This document shows, in pieces, positions 25,254-38,372 of a stretch of DNA of 45,988 nt (the first letter of the stretch is position 1; each line of letters begins with the position of its first letter). The DNA is from Lobulomyces angularis (Eukaryota; Chytridiomycota; Chytridiomycetes; Lobulomycetales; Lobulomycetaceae). Location: the NCBI GenBank assembly GCA_027604685.1, contig JADHYX010000167.1:1-45988 (forward strand), written 5' to 3'. The notes below the pieces were generated by a model. It saw only the letters and a program-made list of their open reading frames with translations, was not told where the DNA came from and did not search any database. A program made the translations under genes and the position numbers.

Positions 25254-27763
25254 ATGAATTACCTTCATAAGCAAAGTAATATTAAGTCCTTTATTTTGTT
25301 AACGTAATATAAAAAGATTATCATTCTTTGCTAAAGCTTGTGGGAAAAAGAAACGTAAAGTTTGAAGATGAAACTTTTGAAAAACCAATTTTAATTAACT
25401 CAGCAAAAGTATTTTGGGTGAGAGCAAGCGAAATTCCAAACTCTTCCCTGTTTTCTAGCAAATATCCTCATGGAAATTTATTACCTGGATTAAATAGTGA
25501 ATGGATAACATCTGCAACCTCTATACTTACTACTCACCCTTCCCTGGTGGAGAAGGTGATACCTAGGAATCAAGAATGGAAATATGATTCCAGTAACTTT
25601 CCCGGCTTATTGAGATTTAGATTTTTTTCCAAACAGAGGTTTTCAATAAAAAAATTAACTCAATTAAAAGTAATTGTAGTTTTAGTTGGACTGAAGTTGT
25701 TGTTGACGACTTTCTTCCTTGTACCTCTTCTGGATTTCTTTATAGCTGCTCTAAAGGTTAATTTTTTCTCAAGTAGCGATATTTTGACTTTATTTAACTT
25801 TAGAAGGTACTGAGTTCTGGCATGCTCTTCTTGGTTTGATAAGAAAAATTAAAATTTAATATTAGTTAATATTAGAAAAGGCCTACGCAAAACTGCTCGG
25901 CACTTACGAAAATTTGGAATCAAGCATCTTCGATAATTGTGTGAATGATTTGTCAGGTAAAAAGATACTTTTTTCTAAATTTATTAACAATTTAGAATTT
26001 ATGCTGGAAAAAATAAAGTTCCCAATTGTAGACATTGAAAGAGAATTAGAATTGTTTTCCAAGTTGAAACTTTTGTTACAACGAAAAAGTTTAATCAGTA
26101 TTTCTACCAATGAAGAATCAATTTGCAGCTCTCAGTTAATTTTTGAAAACTGTAGTTTTAAGTACAACAACACGTATACAGTTGTGAATGTGGTAAAGCT
26201 AAATCTCCGGTTGTCAAATTTAAAAAGGAAAGAAGTTCTTATGGTGAAATTGGTTAACCATTGGATTAATTCTTCAAATAAAGATAATATTTGTGAAGAT
26301 TTTTCTTTGCTAAGTCAATCTACTTGGGAAAACGAATGGAAAATAGTGTCAAGAAGGCAGCTAAACAAACTTGGACTTAGCTTTGAAGAAAATGGAGTAT
26401 TTTTTATATCCTTTGAGGTTCGTAATTACAAAGTACTTTTCTAATTTTTTAGGAATTCCTCAAGCATTCGGCTGGTGTCACTATATTACATAATGTTAAC
26501 GTCAATAGATTAATAAGCAATTTTCAATAGTAAGTAATTATAGCTCTTTAAATGAAATTTGACAACAAGCAGCTTTCATTTTACTGAAGCTTGGTCAATC
26601 GCTGCACAGACTGCAGGTGGAAGCGTACTTGAAGCAGGAAAATTTTTTAGAAATCCCCAGTTTCTAATTTCCATTAATTCTAAATCTTCATCAGTCAAAT
26701 TACTAATTACCCTAACTCAAAAATCACTGAAATTTTGTTCAAACGAAAGCGAATTTAATTTTGATGCATCATCATCCAATGCAACTTTATTAACAATTGG
26801 ATTTGTTATTTTCAGAGTAGAATTAAATAGAAAATCTAAGATAGACTCTGTTTATTCCTCGGATAGAATAGTCAATATGGTTAATTATTCTTCATTGATA
26901 GAAACCTCGGAAGTTGTCGAATTTTCAAGTGGTAGATATATTTTGGTAAACTACCATTTTTTTATTTTTTGTGTAATTAACAATTGCAGATACCAACTAC
27001 AACCAATTTTGGAGAAGAAAACACTTTTAGTTTAAGGTTTTTAACTTTACCGTGTAACGCAGCCTCAAGCAGTAGAAAATCTGTAGCGATACAATCTTTA
27101 ACTAAGTCAAAAAAAATTTTAAAACTAAATAAAATGGTAACAAGGTATTTTAAAACCTGTCCAATTGGCACCTTTGAAATTTCTGTTTCACACTTGCTGG
27201 TTCCTGATAAAAATATAAACGACGATTTTCATTTGGAGCTAAATTATTTTGAATCTGGGAGGAAAATTACAAAGAAGAGCTTTAGCATGAAAATTAAACC
27301 TGAAACTATCATGGGAAGTGATTTTGACTTGAATGCCACTTTTAATATTAGTGAAGTGGAGTATCTCAGACTGGTATCTGATGAAAAACGCAAAATGTGC
27401 GATGGCGTGAAGGAAGAGTTTTTTAACATTGAAGATGATGCATCTGTGGAAACTGGGAAAGATGAAAATGAACTTACTAACACACTTGGAGATTTGGAAT
27501 CTTTTATTTGGTTTATCACAAAACCATTAGCTACTTGGATTGAATTAAAGGTTTTCAGAAAGCGAAAGAAGATGAAGAAGTTTTCGTTTGATGTGAGTAA
27601 AGAGAATATTGCTGAATCTGAACCTATCATCGTAAGGACTGATGAATTTTATGTTATTATGAAGATAGCTAAGTTTTGGGAGCTGGAGTTTAAACTGGAA
27701 GAAATTGAGGCAATTCTAAAAATAAAAGTGATTTTTAACGAGATTGAGGACGATAAATTTTAG
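25254..27763 (+). CDS. Calpain-like protein with degenerate active site
   Basis: Eight exons give 739 residues: 25254-25275, 25317-25638, 25680-25756, 25804-25833, 25876-26417, 26453-26529, 26570-26945 and 26990-27763. The calpain protease fold is clear: FEDETF, VFWVRASEI, VEKVIP, VVVDDFLP, GTEFWHALLEKAYAKLLGTYE, and FISFEEFLKH. The active-site positions are changed: the Cys of GDCWFLAA reads Glu (NSEWITSA, residue 69) and the His of GHAYSV reads Asn (NNTYTVV), while the Asn of RNPWG is kept (VNHW). A calpain beta-sandwich domain follows (TAGGS, NPQFLISI, IGFVIF, YILIPTT, FSLRFLT). A further beta-rich C-terminal part (about 510-739) may be a C2 or second sandwich domain. Probably a regulatory or scaffolding pseudo-protease, as animal CAPN6 is thought to be. 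The first exon is inferred from splice phase. Confidence 0.85.
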
Positions 27764-28759
27764 TGTTGAAGACAATGTAATAAGAAAACTCCCTTTACAA
27801 TTTGTTTAAATTTTGACACAATAGTAATTGTTGTTTCACATATTAAAGTTATAGATTTCTTCGCAATTACATTACCGAAATTATCTAAACATATATTAAG
27901 TCACTCTTGTTACGATCAGTATAAACATGATTTTTTTTTAAAGTGTTAACTTGAAAATACTTGAAAAAAGTGCTTATTTTATTTTTTTTTTAGTTTACCT
28001 TCCATTACAAAATAACATTCTAAGCATAAATTTAATTTTTCAACGCAGTAATATTATTTTTTAGGTGTTTAGCAACCAATCTATGAAATATCTACTCTTT
28101 ATAGAAAATAACAAAGAAATAAAAAATAAAAATAAAAATTTGATTGAATTAAAAAATTAAATTAAGACTAACAAATGGCATTGGTTTAAACCACTGTGAG
28201 CATCGTCTTTAACGTCATAAGGGCAATCCAGTTTACAACAGAAAATTTTGTTAAAAAAAAACAGAGTAAACATCAACTTTTTTTGTGGTTTATTTCTGGT
28301 GTAAAATAGTGGTGAAAGTAATACACAGAATCCGTGTAACAGCATGTTGCATTTTTACAGAGGGAAAAGTGAATTTTTAGGAAATTAAATATATTTTTGA
28401 ATGTCTGCTTCTAAGTTCTCTTTCTGTTTTTACTATGTAAATTCTGCAGTAACGCGGTAATTTATTCAGCTATCAGTTTATATTGATTGTGGATTGGTCT
28501 AATTGCGATTGTCCGATTGTCCATATTGTAATTTTTAATTCACTTGACGGCCTATCATCAACTTTAACTTATAACACCATTTGCTCCCACCGAAGAAAAG
28601 AAAAGTGGGCTCTGCAGCTCAGCCTGCAACAGAAGTAAACAGTAAAAAAATTAAAACTTCTATTATTGATGAAGTACAGTCTTCAAAGCTGGACTCATAT
28701 TTTTTAAAAAACACAAAAATTTGTTCGAAAATCAAAAAACAAAAGTAGACTAAAACGAA
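27764..28759. other. Intergenic region between the calpain-like and DJ-1-like genes
   Basis: This 996 bp AT-rich stretch has no well-supported gene. Its last 170 bases contain an open frame with a strong nuclear-localisation-like motif (listed separately). A minus-strand open frame at 28157-28345 has no recognisable domain and is not called. Confidence 0.45.
28575..28748 (+). other. Possible terminal exon with PPKKRKVG nuclear-localisation-like motif
   Basis: A 57-codon open frame ends in TAG at 28746-28748, 11 bases before the next gene's ATG. It encodes PPKKRKVG, matching the classical basic NLS, then KKIKTS and a C-terminal SSKLDSYFLK that loosely resembles a degenerate PCNA-binding box. 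It has no ATG of its own. It would need an upstream exon; an ATG at 28401 is possible, but the splice would make an unusually long intron. The composition is more protein-like than its surroundings. It may be a real small gene's last exon or chance. Confidence 0.25.
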
Positions 28760-29595
28760 ATGACTAAGAAAGACAATTTATTGTTCATTGTCTCTTCAGT
28801 TTCAAAACTTGGAAATTCACAAAAAAACACAGGATCATACTTACCAGAAGTGGCTCATGTCTATACTATTCTTTCAAAACATTTCAACATAATATTTGCT
28901 TCTCCTAATGTAATGCTTCCATGTGGTTCTTAACTTTTCTTTTCTTAGGGAGGAAGTGCACCAATTGATCCAGAATCCATTGAACAATTCAAAAGAGATT
29001 ATGATTGTATACTATTTTTACAAAACGATAGTATATGCGAAAATGCTGATATCAAAACTATTAAAACCAGTGATGTTATTGCTGAAGATTATGTCGCGGT
29101 GTATTTTCCTGGAGGTCATGCTTGTATGTTTGATTTAGCTTTTGATAAATATTCTCAATCTTTAGCAGTGAAAGTAAAATTTTTTTTTTCTTTTTTTGTA
29201 ATCTTTATTTTAGATCTGGGAAAATAATGGAATTATTGGTTCAGTTTGCCATGGATTGGCTGGGATTGTTAACGCTAAGTTAAGCAATGGGGAATATCTT
29301 TTGAAAGGAAAGAGAATCACATGTTTTTCAAACTCGGAAGAAAAATCAATAGGTATTTAGTTATTGTTTTATTTTTATTCGAATATAATTTCGGTTAGGT
29401 CTCTCACATTCTGTTCCATTCTTACTTGAAGATGCTGCAAAGAAAAACGGAGGAATTTTCAAAAAAAAGGGAAATTGGGAATGTTATGTCGAAATTGATG
29501 GAAATTTGGTTACTGGACAAAATCCTGCTAGTGCCAGTGAAGTTGGTGAAGCAATTTTAGCGTTAACATTGAAAAAACAAAGTGGACTTCTTTAA
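28760..29595 (+). CDS. DJ-1/PfpI family protein, HSP31-like
   Basis: Four exons (28760-28909, 28949-29173, 29214-29352, 29399-29595) give 236 residues, typical for HSP31-type glyoxalase III/chaperone proteins. Family marks are present: TGSYLPEV near the N-terminus, FASPNGGSAPIDPES across the first intron, YFPGGHACMFDL, the nucleophile elbow SVCHGLAG with the catalytic Cys, and the C-terminal LVTGQNPASASEVGEAIL. Relatives act as methylglyoxal-detoxifying glyoxalase III and stress chaperones in the cytosol. The order of motifs and the ASP-GG-PIDP segment favour HSP31 over canonical DJ-1. No residue is obviously lost. Confidence 0.92.
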
Positions 29596-29813
29596 TTTTC
29601 ATTTTTATAATTTTTACATTTTATTGAAGTAAAGTTTATTGACATAAATTTCTTTTTAAATATGGTGAAAATTTCTTAATTATTCAAAGTTAAAATAGAG
29701 TGAAACCTAAACCCTAGTTTTAGGTTTTTTTTGGGAAGGAAAGGACACATACTTTTTAAATATTAGCTCACACTTTCGTTAAACTAGTTTTATTATAAGA
29801 CCTATTCTTGATT

Positions 29814-32800
29814 ATGCAGTCTTATTGTTATGTTGCTACAGGTGATTATAGAATTTTATTTTAGTAACTAACCTTTTTTATTAGCTCATCAGTCTTCTTC
29901 AGTACTGGCGAGTGTACCATTAATTTTCAAAGGTGAAACACTACTCTTAATCGGAACCACTTCAAAACTTACAATAAAAAAAATTTTCAACTCACAGTCA
30001 AAGGAAATTACTTCTTGTGAAGTAAATGCTAGAATCGCAACCATTCAAACCATTAAACATGATAATGTAATCATACAACTTTATTTTTTATTGTGATATC
30101 ACCTTTATTGAAACTACCTTTTTTTTTAAGGACAACGACTTCATTTTTTTAACTACAGAAAAGTATCAAGTCGCCATCTTGGCACTAAGAAACAAGGAAG
30201 AAAATCAAGAGGAAGATACTGAATATTTTTTTGAAACTGTATATACTGATAGTATTAGAGAAAATATTGGAAGGCCAGTTGATTGTGGCCAGCTTTTAAC
30301 AAAAGTCGCAGAAGATTTGTTTTGCCTTCACCTTTACCAAGGACTACTGCTATTTATTCCTACTAATATATATAAAGGAAAAGTATCGAAATCTAGAACT
30401 CCTAACACAAAGTTTAGGCAAAGGTACATAAATACGCACCCTGTTACTTTAATATTATTTAATAGAATTGAAGAATTAAACGTGATATCTATGGCTTCTT
30501 TTACATCTTTTCATAACCTAAAGTCAAAACAGCAAAAGAAATTAAAAATTGCTTTATTATGTGTTGATTCAAAGGAAAAAAAATTTATCAAAATTTATTC
30601 AATAAATATGGAATTACTATGCATTGAAAGTGATGCAATGTTTGATGTGGAAGCTGACTCCAATTTTTTAATTCCTGCTAATTTTGAGTCTAATGGCGAT
30701 GATAACAATAGTGGTTTTTTCATTGTTGGTGAATGTCAAATTATTTATTATAAAAGAGATGGTGAGTGGCTAACATATCGGTTCTTAAAGTCTACGATAT
30801 ACAAGTGGTAAGTTATAGTATGTGTAACAAAAACGAACTGTTAATTTTCGTTGTTTTTTCAATAGTTTTACACCAATAAATCGTATAAGCTTATTGCTTG
30901 GGGACTTTGATGGAAATTTAATGCTTTTAACTGTTAAAAATAAAAAGATTGTTATGGAGCATCTTGGAAAGGTATTTTATTCTTGTTCTATGCAGTAAAT
31001 TTAAGTTTAGACGTCGATGGCAAATAGTTTAGCATATTTAGATAATGGAATAGTATTTCTAGGAAGCCATTTTGGTGATTCCAAATTATTGAAATTACTG
31101 GAAGATGCCGAAGATACAATGCAACTTGACAGCTGTGACAACAACTCAGAAGTGGAAAAAAATTATATTTTAGAGTTAGAAACTTACGAAAACTTAAGCC
31201 CCATTGTTGATTTTGTAGTTGTTGATTTATTGAAAAGGGGACAGGTAATATAAATGCAAACTCCTTTTTAAATTTTAATAAGAGCCAAATGGTTGCTTGT
31301 TGTGGAGGGTATAAATCAGCTTCTTTAAAAGTAATTGGGCAAGGTTTAGGAATTGACGAGCTCATTTCAATGGATGAGTTAACTTTTGGTTCGTTGGGGA
31401 TGTGGTCTTTACGCCAGTCTTTTGATTCAGAGTAAGTTTTTATAATGTATAGTTCTATTTATAACCTTAGTGTTGATGATGCCATTGTTTTTTCATTTTA
31501 TGAAGAAACTAGAATGATTGCATATATTTCAGAAAGTATACTAGGCGAAATAAAAAATTTAGGTGACTTTGACTACAATAAATGCACAGTTAATTGTGGC
31601 AATGTGAATTTTAATTTAATTGTTCAAGTCACATCAAATTCGGTGTTACTTCTAACAAATAAAACAAAAGGCTTCAAAAAAATTGATGAATTTATTACGG
31701 AAAATGAAAAAGAAATATTATTCGCCTCTATAATATTTAATCAAGTTTTAATTGGTTTGACCGGCGGCGAATTGATTTATTTTAAAATTTCAAAAAGTTC
31801 ATTAAAAATAATAAGGTTTTTAAATTTATTGAAGAAAAGCTTATTTGTTTTTCGATTTTAGCCGTAAAGAAATGCACCAGGATATTTCTTGTTTGAGTTT
31901 AGGTGATGGCGTAGTAAATGGCGACTCAAATAATCGAAATATTTGTGCAGTGGGATATTGGGATTGCACCGTATGTTTATATTCGTTGCCAGATTTTGAG
32001 TGTGTTGATAAAGAGCACTTGCCAAATGGTACCAAAATTTTTTTTTTAACTTCTAAACTTTCCTTTTTTTTTAGATGTCATATCCCGATCAATCATGATA
32101 AAAACATTTGATGATGTAGACTATATTTTAGTTGCGCAAGGAGACGGAAATTTAAACTTTTTACAGATAACAAAGGAAAATAATGTAGTTAAAGGGTTTG
32201 TCAAATACATGAGCTCAACATACTTGGGATTAGAACCAGTTACTTTATTTAATTTGAAATCTGTGGATGTAAAAACAAAGAAATTGGCTGATGGCGTGCT
32301 GGTAGCTAGTGATAGACCTACTATTATTAATGCAAGTAACGGAAAATTTTTATACAGTAGTGTTAATTTAAAGGTAATTCAAATATTACCTACTAAGTGC
32401 TAACTTTGACCAGAACATAAAATACATGTGTAATTTTAGAAGCAAAAAAAAACCTAATGCGATAGCCATTGACATGGGAAGCGATTTTATGATGGGTGAA
32501 ATTGATCAAGTGCAGCGTCTACATGTGAAATCCTACGATTTAAATGGTGAAATGGGTTTTAGATTATCCCAGCAGGAATCCAGGTAAAATTCACTTACAA
32601 TTTTGATAAACCTAATAATTTTTAGTCAAACTTTTGGAGTAATTACTACAAGAACTATCACAAAACAAGTTGACTTAAAAGGAAAGCAGATTCATCGCAG
32701 TGATTCTGTTTTATCTTTTAATCAAGAAGAGGAAGTGGAAGAAGCATTTTTTAAAATTTTTGATGATCAAAGTTTTGAAGGTTTTTTTTTAATTTCTTTA

Positions 32801-34051
32801 TTAATTTTTTTTTACTGTATTTTTTTTTAAAATTGAAAGTGCTTGATTCTTATAAATTGTTACCGTATGAAACTGGTTTAAGTTGCAACAATTTAACGTT
32901 GGGTGAATCCGAGGATTCCTTAGAAGATTTTTACTTCATTGGTACTGCCTTTTTACAAGAAAACGAAGACGAACCATCTAAAGGCAGAATTTTAACGTTT
33001 AAAATTAAAAAGGAACTCCGTAAAGAGAAAAAGTTGACTTTAATAAATGAAATTTTAATTGATGGGGCAGTTTACGAGATTTTAAAATTAAATTATAATA
33101 AAATTGTTGCAGGGATCAATCAGCGGGTGCAAATATTTAAATTTTTTGAAGAAAAAATTTATAAGACTATTAGCTATCATGGTCAAATCTGCACCACAAA
33201 TTTAAATGTCTTGGGAAATTTCATTTATGTTGGAGATTTAGTAGAAAGTGTAACCATATTATCATATACCCCACCCAGCGAAGAAAAAGAGGAACAGTTA
33301 ACTGAAATTGCAAAGGACACTGAAAACAGCTGGATTTCTGCGTTGGAAAATTTGAATATGGACAATGTCATTGGTGCTGACAGCAGTTTCAATTTATTTA
33401 CATTGAAAAGACAGATTGATTTATACCAAGAAGAAGGATCCGAAGAAAACAATTTAAATCCGTTGGGTTTAAACAACAGTAGCTTTAACAGTAATCTATT
33501 TTCTGGGGAAAATTTGAAAACATTCGGTGAATACCACTTGGGAGACTTTGTTAATAGATTTCGGAAAGGCAGTTTGGTCAGAACAGATTTTGGAGAAAGT
33601 TATAGTTTGGCAAAACCAAAGCTTTTATTCGTCACGGTCAGTGGTATGATCGGTGTTATTGGGGAACTTTTGGCTAAAGATTATTTCTTGTTAAAAGAAG
33701 TTGAAAAACGGATGAGAAAAGTTTTAGGAAATGTTGGAGATTTTTGTCACGAAGGGTATTAAAAAAAAAAAGAGTTCGTTTTTATATCGTTTAATTTTTA
33801 GATGGAGAAATTTTCAAAGCTTGAAGAAGAAAAACCATAGCAATTTTAAAAACAAAAATTTTTTAGATGGTGATTATTTAGAGAAATTTTTAGATCTGAA
33901 CGTAAAGGAGAAGTACCTAATTTGTGAGAATTTGAAGTATTTTAAAGACGATGGTGAGGAAGTCAGTGAAGGTTCTTTACTAGAAACCGAAGTTTTTGTA
34001 AAAATGGAGGTTTTGAATTCAATTTTTGAGGGATTAAAAAGGATCCATTAA
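29814..34051 (+). CDS. DDB1: DNA damage-binding protein 1 (CUL4 adaptor)
   Basis: Adaptor of CUL4-RING ubiquitin ligases, linking DCAF substrate receptors to CUL4 in nucleotide excision repair and replication control. Thirteen exons (first 29814-29841, last 33802-34051) give 1,225 residues; human DDB1 has 1,140. It aligns by eye from SYCYVATAHQ at the N-terminus to FEGLKRIH at the C-terminus. Signature blocks include ENIGRP, LLLGDFDGNL, YLDNGIVFLGSHFGDSKL, NLSPIVDF, GLGIDELISMDE, LVASDRPTII and NWISALENLNMDNVIGADS-like sequence. These fit the three beta-propellers BPA, BPB and BPC and the C-terminal helices, and favour DDB1 over the paralogues CPSF160 and SF3B3. At the ninth intron the acceptor CAG at 32411-32413 keeps the frame and gives the conserved YMC, whereas TAG at 32439 would not. 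Confidence 0.96.
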
Positions 34052-34360
34052 TTTTCTATAAATACAATCAAATACATTTGTCACATTATTTAATTTTAAT
34101 TAATTTTTTTTTACTGTTGTTCATATGTATGTAATTTAAAATATTTTATTTACTTCTCAACTAGTCATCCATAAGGGAAATTCTCAACGATCATATAAAT
34201 ATAAATGGTAAAAGATATGGGCTATTTACTTCTAAATAATTTTCATAAAATTTTTCTTGTAAACAAATCTTCAAAAACTGTACCAAACTTCAAATCTTAA
34301 TGTTTTGGTAGAATAAAAATGAATCAAAATTTATTGTAACAGATGCTAGACTAAAACTAG
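34052..34360. other. Convergent 3' spacer between DDB1 and the lipase gene
   Basis: A 309 bp AT-rich region between two converging genes. It should contain both 3' UTRs and polyadenylation signals. No coding sequence or repeat is visible. Confidence 0.5.
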
Positions 34361-37300
34361 TTATTTAGAAATTTTTAATAAACTACTAATAGTTTCTTCA
34401 TACGACCCAGGAGAATGATCTGTGATCATTCTCTTACTAAATCTGGGCTCCGAAAACATTTCTCTAACATCTACACATTTATGCATTTGAACTCTTTTAG
34501 TGTAAACTCTTTTTTCTAATTTATTAGATTCTTTTTCAACTATTGCAACACCATTAGCAACTAAAAATATAGTATTTTAAAATATTAAATAACTTGAACA
34601 ATTTTCTTTTAAGAAAAAACTTTTATTTTACCAGAGCACCAATAAACTTCACCAGGAGGATACAATTTTAAACTACTCATGGATTTATTTCTCAGTTCCT
34701 GCATTATTTTCCAGAACCATTCGTCCTGTTCTAATAAAATTTCCAAATCTTCTTCTTTTTTTTCATCTAACATTGCAAATCCTAGTGTTTTTCCAATAAT
34801 TTTTTCTGATAAACCTTTATTTTTTTCATCTAGGAGATGTAGCGATACTGCCTTTAAGTCTCTCACTAATCCAATCGATATCGTAGATACTAGATCGTCC
34901 CCTAATGTAAAAAAATAAAATAAAATAAAATATAAACTTCTCTTGCTTTATACCATTAATAACAGAGGTGATCAACCCGGAAGAGTATAGACTTAGCTCA
35001 TAAGATGCAACGCAAGGTACTCCATAGGCATAGCAATGGATTGGTCGACCAGGAGGTAATTTCGATTTAGATGAAGTTATATGTGGTGTAAAATTATTGG
35101 TGTTTTCTGGTAACTTCTCAGACCAAATTAAGGCAAGAAGCGAAGCCACACCTGCACCAAGCGAATGACCATTCAAAATTAATCCATAATTTGGATACTT
35201 GATCAGAGTGTCCCTGACAATGCTAAAGAATACTCCTGAAAAGGCTATACTTTTAGCAGCTCGCAGCATTCCAGCATGTACTTTATAATTCTCATTGTTG
35301 ATCACCAGATCATCATAAGTACACATTAAATCAACCAAAATATCCTTAATGCGAAAATCAATTTTTGTTAGAATAAAATTAAGGATTTAAAATAAGGTAC
35401 TGATAATCCTAAAGTTCCTCTAAAGGTCAAAACTAAACAGTTCATTTCATGATCTAAACATATGAAGCTATTGACTGGTTTAATTCTAGGAGACTCAAAA
35501 CCAGACTCGGAAGAAGTACTTGTGTGTGTGCTGTACAATATACAATTTAACGGGATTCCAGAATGAATTGAAAATGAATAATGATCTGGTGGATGGCTAG
35601 AATCTTAAAAAAATACTTATTTTTATGTAATAAAATTGTTTCTGCACCTTCCGTTTCTAATTCTCTAATTTTTCCTATCCCTAAAATTCTTAAAAAGTGC
35701 CTGCCGTATGCACCTAAAAATTGTAGGATTCATAAAAAAAAAATTGTAGTTTTTTTATACCAGTGGAAAATTTGATGTATCTATCAATGTTTTTTATTAA
35801 ACTTTGATCAGGATACGATTTTGCCTTGTTTAAACTATGTGATTTTGGTTTTTTTGCCAATTCTGCAAGTTTGAAATTTTCATCAACGATTTGCTTTTTT
35901 TCAAAGTTTAAATTTAAAAAACTTCTTTTCTTCAAATTATTATAACTTGAAATCATTAATTCATCATTTGAATTGTTATAGTCTGGTTTAAGCTTAAGTG
36001 TACTTTTTCTTTTTATGAGCCCGTCTTTTGTTTGACTCACATTAGACGTAGATTCAAAAATCATGGATAACCCTTTCGGTAGTTTCGAATCGTTGGCCTC
36101 AATGGTGCTGTTAAATTTTCCACTATAATACGACGATGAACCTACATTAATCTCACTACAATCATTTTTAAAAAAGTCAAAATTTTCACTGGGGTTGAAT
36201 TCCTCTATGTTGTTTCTCTCTTTGTTTTTAGTTTTTTTTAACCCATTTAAAAAACTCTTTATGCCTCCAGATTTTTCAGTTTTATTTTTTTTTTTCCAAT
36301 TAAGTCCTGTATCTGAAAAATCCCTAGAAAAAGTAGAAATTGTTTCGTGATTGTCTGTAGATGGTGATGATCTGGATTTCAGTACTAAAAATTTATCATC
36401 GTTTGTCATCGCATCAACAATTAAATTATTGCTATCATCAATTTCTTCCATTTCACTTCGGCACTTCTGTGCATACACTTTGACTTCTTCAACCTTTTTT
36501 ATGGACACTGGATCATTCAAGATATTTTCAATGGAAGACGACGGGTCATTGGCAACTTCCTGGATTTCGATTGTCGTTACATCATCTTCCTCTTCATACC
36601 TACATGAAAAAAAAAAAAAGTTTCCTTAGGGATGAAAAAAATATGCAACTTACCATTTTATTAAAACCGAACTTTCATTATCGTCATCGTCCATAGACAT
36701 GATCAGGTTTTTTGAGCCCGTTGACGAATTTTGTTCACTAAACGAGTTAGATTCCAAATTTTCCATTAAAGCTAAAGAATTCTGTGAGGTATCTGTGTCA
36801 GTCAGTTGTTTATTTTTAAATTTAGACTTTGGCAAAGTTTGCTCATCTTGACAAACGCCTTCATACATGGGTATTAAATTCCGATTTTGAAAATTTGTTG
36901 TACGATGTACAGTCATATGGCACAGGCAGGCATATGCTATAATTTTAAATATTTACTAAAGAATTATTTAACAGGTAAGTTACCAGTAAGAGCCTTAGAT
37001 ATTGATCCCATCGTCAAAATAGAATTTAAAGTGGAAGATATAGGGTGGAGAATTTTAGCAATCATTCCTAACTTTTCTTGCTCTTCCCTCTCCTCCTCGG
37101 CCATTTCCTGACGAACTAATTGAACAAAAGAAGCAATAGCCCTTGAGGTCTCAGTTGATCCAAAAATACCATCAAATGTATGCACTAAGATATGTTGATA
37201 ATTTAGTAACATCAAGGTGTCTACACAAAAGTTTACCTGTAGCAGTTGCTGCACTTATAGATAATTTTACTGATTTTGAAGTTAAATGAAATGTGGCTAA

Positions 37301-37876
37301 AGTGAATAGTTCAGCTAAAGAGAATCCATGATTGACAGTAGCAATAGATATATTTGTGTAATGATCCAATACTCTATGAAATAATCCTTGGCTGCCACCG
37401 TTGTGAAGTTGCACTTCTCGAGAAGTAGTTTCGTTGCTTCTCGAAACGGAATTATGCACATTTCTAGCACTTGAGAGGGCCCCAATTAAAAACGATCGAT
37501 AAAGTGACAAGGATAAACTAGTTGCATAAGAAGCTGTGTCAATTGCCTAAAAAATTAAAAAAAAAAAGATTAAAGAAAATTTTTAATAATATAAATTATA
37601 AAATATGAAAGATATTTTTAATTTCATCATTTTAATTTGTAATACCGTATGTGCAACTAAACCAATTGCACCTAAACTTAAACGTGCAGTATGCGAAAAA
37701 TAGCTAATTAAATTAGCAATTGGTTCAAACAACAAAAATGGCCTATTACCAATAATTGAATTTTCTTCAATAAAATTTTCATCAAGCTCTTGCAGCTGGA
37801 TAATTTGAGGGTTCGTTATGTTACTAAAAGAATTAAAATTTCCAATGTCGTTGTCAACTTGATTGCTTCCAAGCAT
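34361..37876 (-). CDS. Class 3 lipase, sn1-diacylglycerol lipase-like
   Basis: Ten exons give 991 residues: 37876-37646, 37546-37237, 37184-36984, 36936-36654, 36599-35761, 35713-35648, 35585-35401, 35344-34954, 34901-34632 and 34560-34361. The N-terminal 250 residues are helical and partly hydrophobic. A long Ser/Asp/Lys-rich, probably disordered segment follows (about 270-625). The C-terminal alpha/beta-hydrolase domain has LVLTFRGT, the nucleophile elbow LNGHSLGAG, NGDDLVSTIS with the likely catalytic Asp, and MITDHSPGSYEET with the likely catalytic His. This triad order fits diacylglycerol-lipase-like Lipase_3 proteins acting at membranes. Unlike animal DAGL I see no clear four-helix membrane domain. 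The intron before 35585 must use the acceptor at 35586; the nearer CTAG at 35597 breaks the frame. Confidence 0.88.
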
Positions 37877-38372
37877 ATTGTTGTAGTGTAACAATAAAAA
37901 GTTAAATTATATTTTGTAACTAAATATATACAGAGAAAGGATAAATAAGTTTAAATTTTAATTTCTTTTTAGAAGGTGTGACGTCATCAATTTTATCCAA
38001 ATTTGAATTATGAAAAAAACTAAGAGTTTCAGTGAAGAAAAAAAAAAAAAAGTTCTGGTTTTACTTAAGAGTTTCCAGGTAGAAGTGGAAAGTTTTCACG
38101 CAACAACAAGTAATCAAACGTTAATGGTACCACAGTTCATATCATCAGTGTAGAAACTATCCAGCGAATTCTTTACAAAACAGCAAACAATCAACATCAA
38201 ACTCATCAACAAAGTTGATCTTAATTAGAATGAAATTAGCTTTTGCTTCTGAATTTTTATATCTAAGACTTCTTTTTTTTTTTTTTGCTGAAAATTCTCT
38301 GCCGCAGAAAAATTCTTTTTTTATAAATATATTTATATAAATAAAGTATAAATAATTTTTTTACAATAAAGA
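37877..38372. other. Divergent spacer between lipase and vWA genes
   Basis: A 496 bp AT-rich region between two head-to-head genes, with long T and A runs near 38042 and 38272. It presumably holds both promoters. I see no coding sequence. Confidence 0.5.

Noticed and set aside
28157..28345. 62-codon minus-strand open frame
   Set aside because: No motif or splice context; composition looks like AT-rich noise.
35597..35616. Apparent 20 nt intron in the lipase gene
   Set aside because: A 62 nt intron from 35647 to 35586 (GTGCAG...CCACCAG) keeps the frame and has a normal length.
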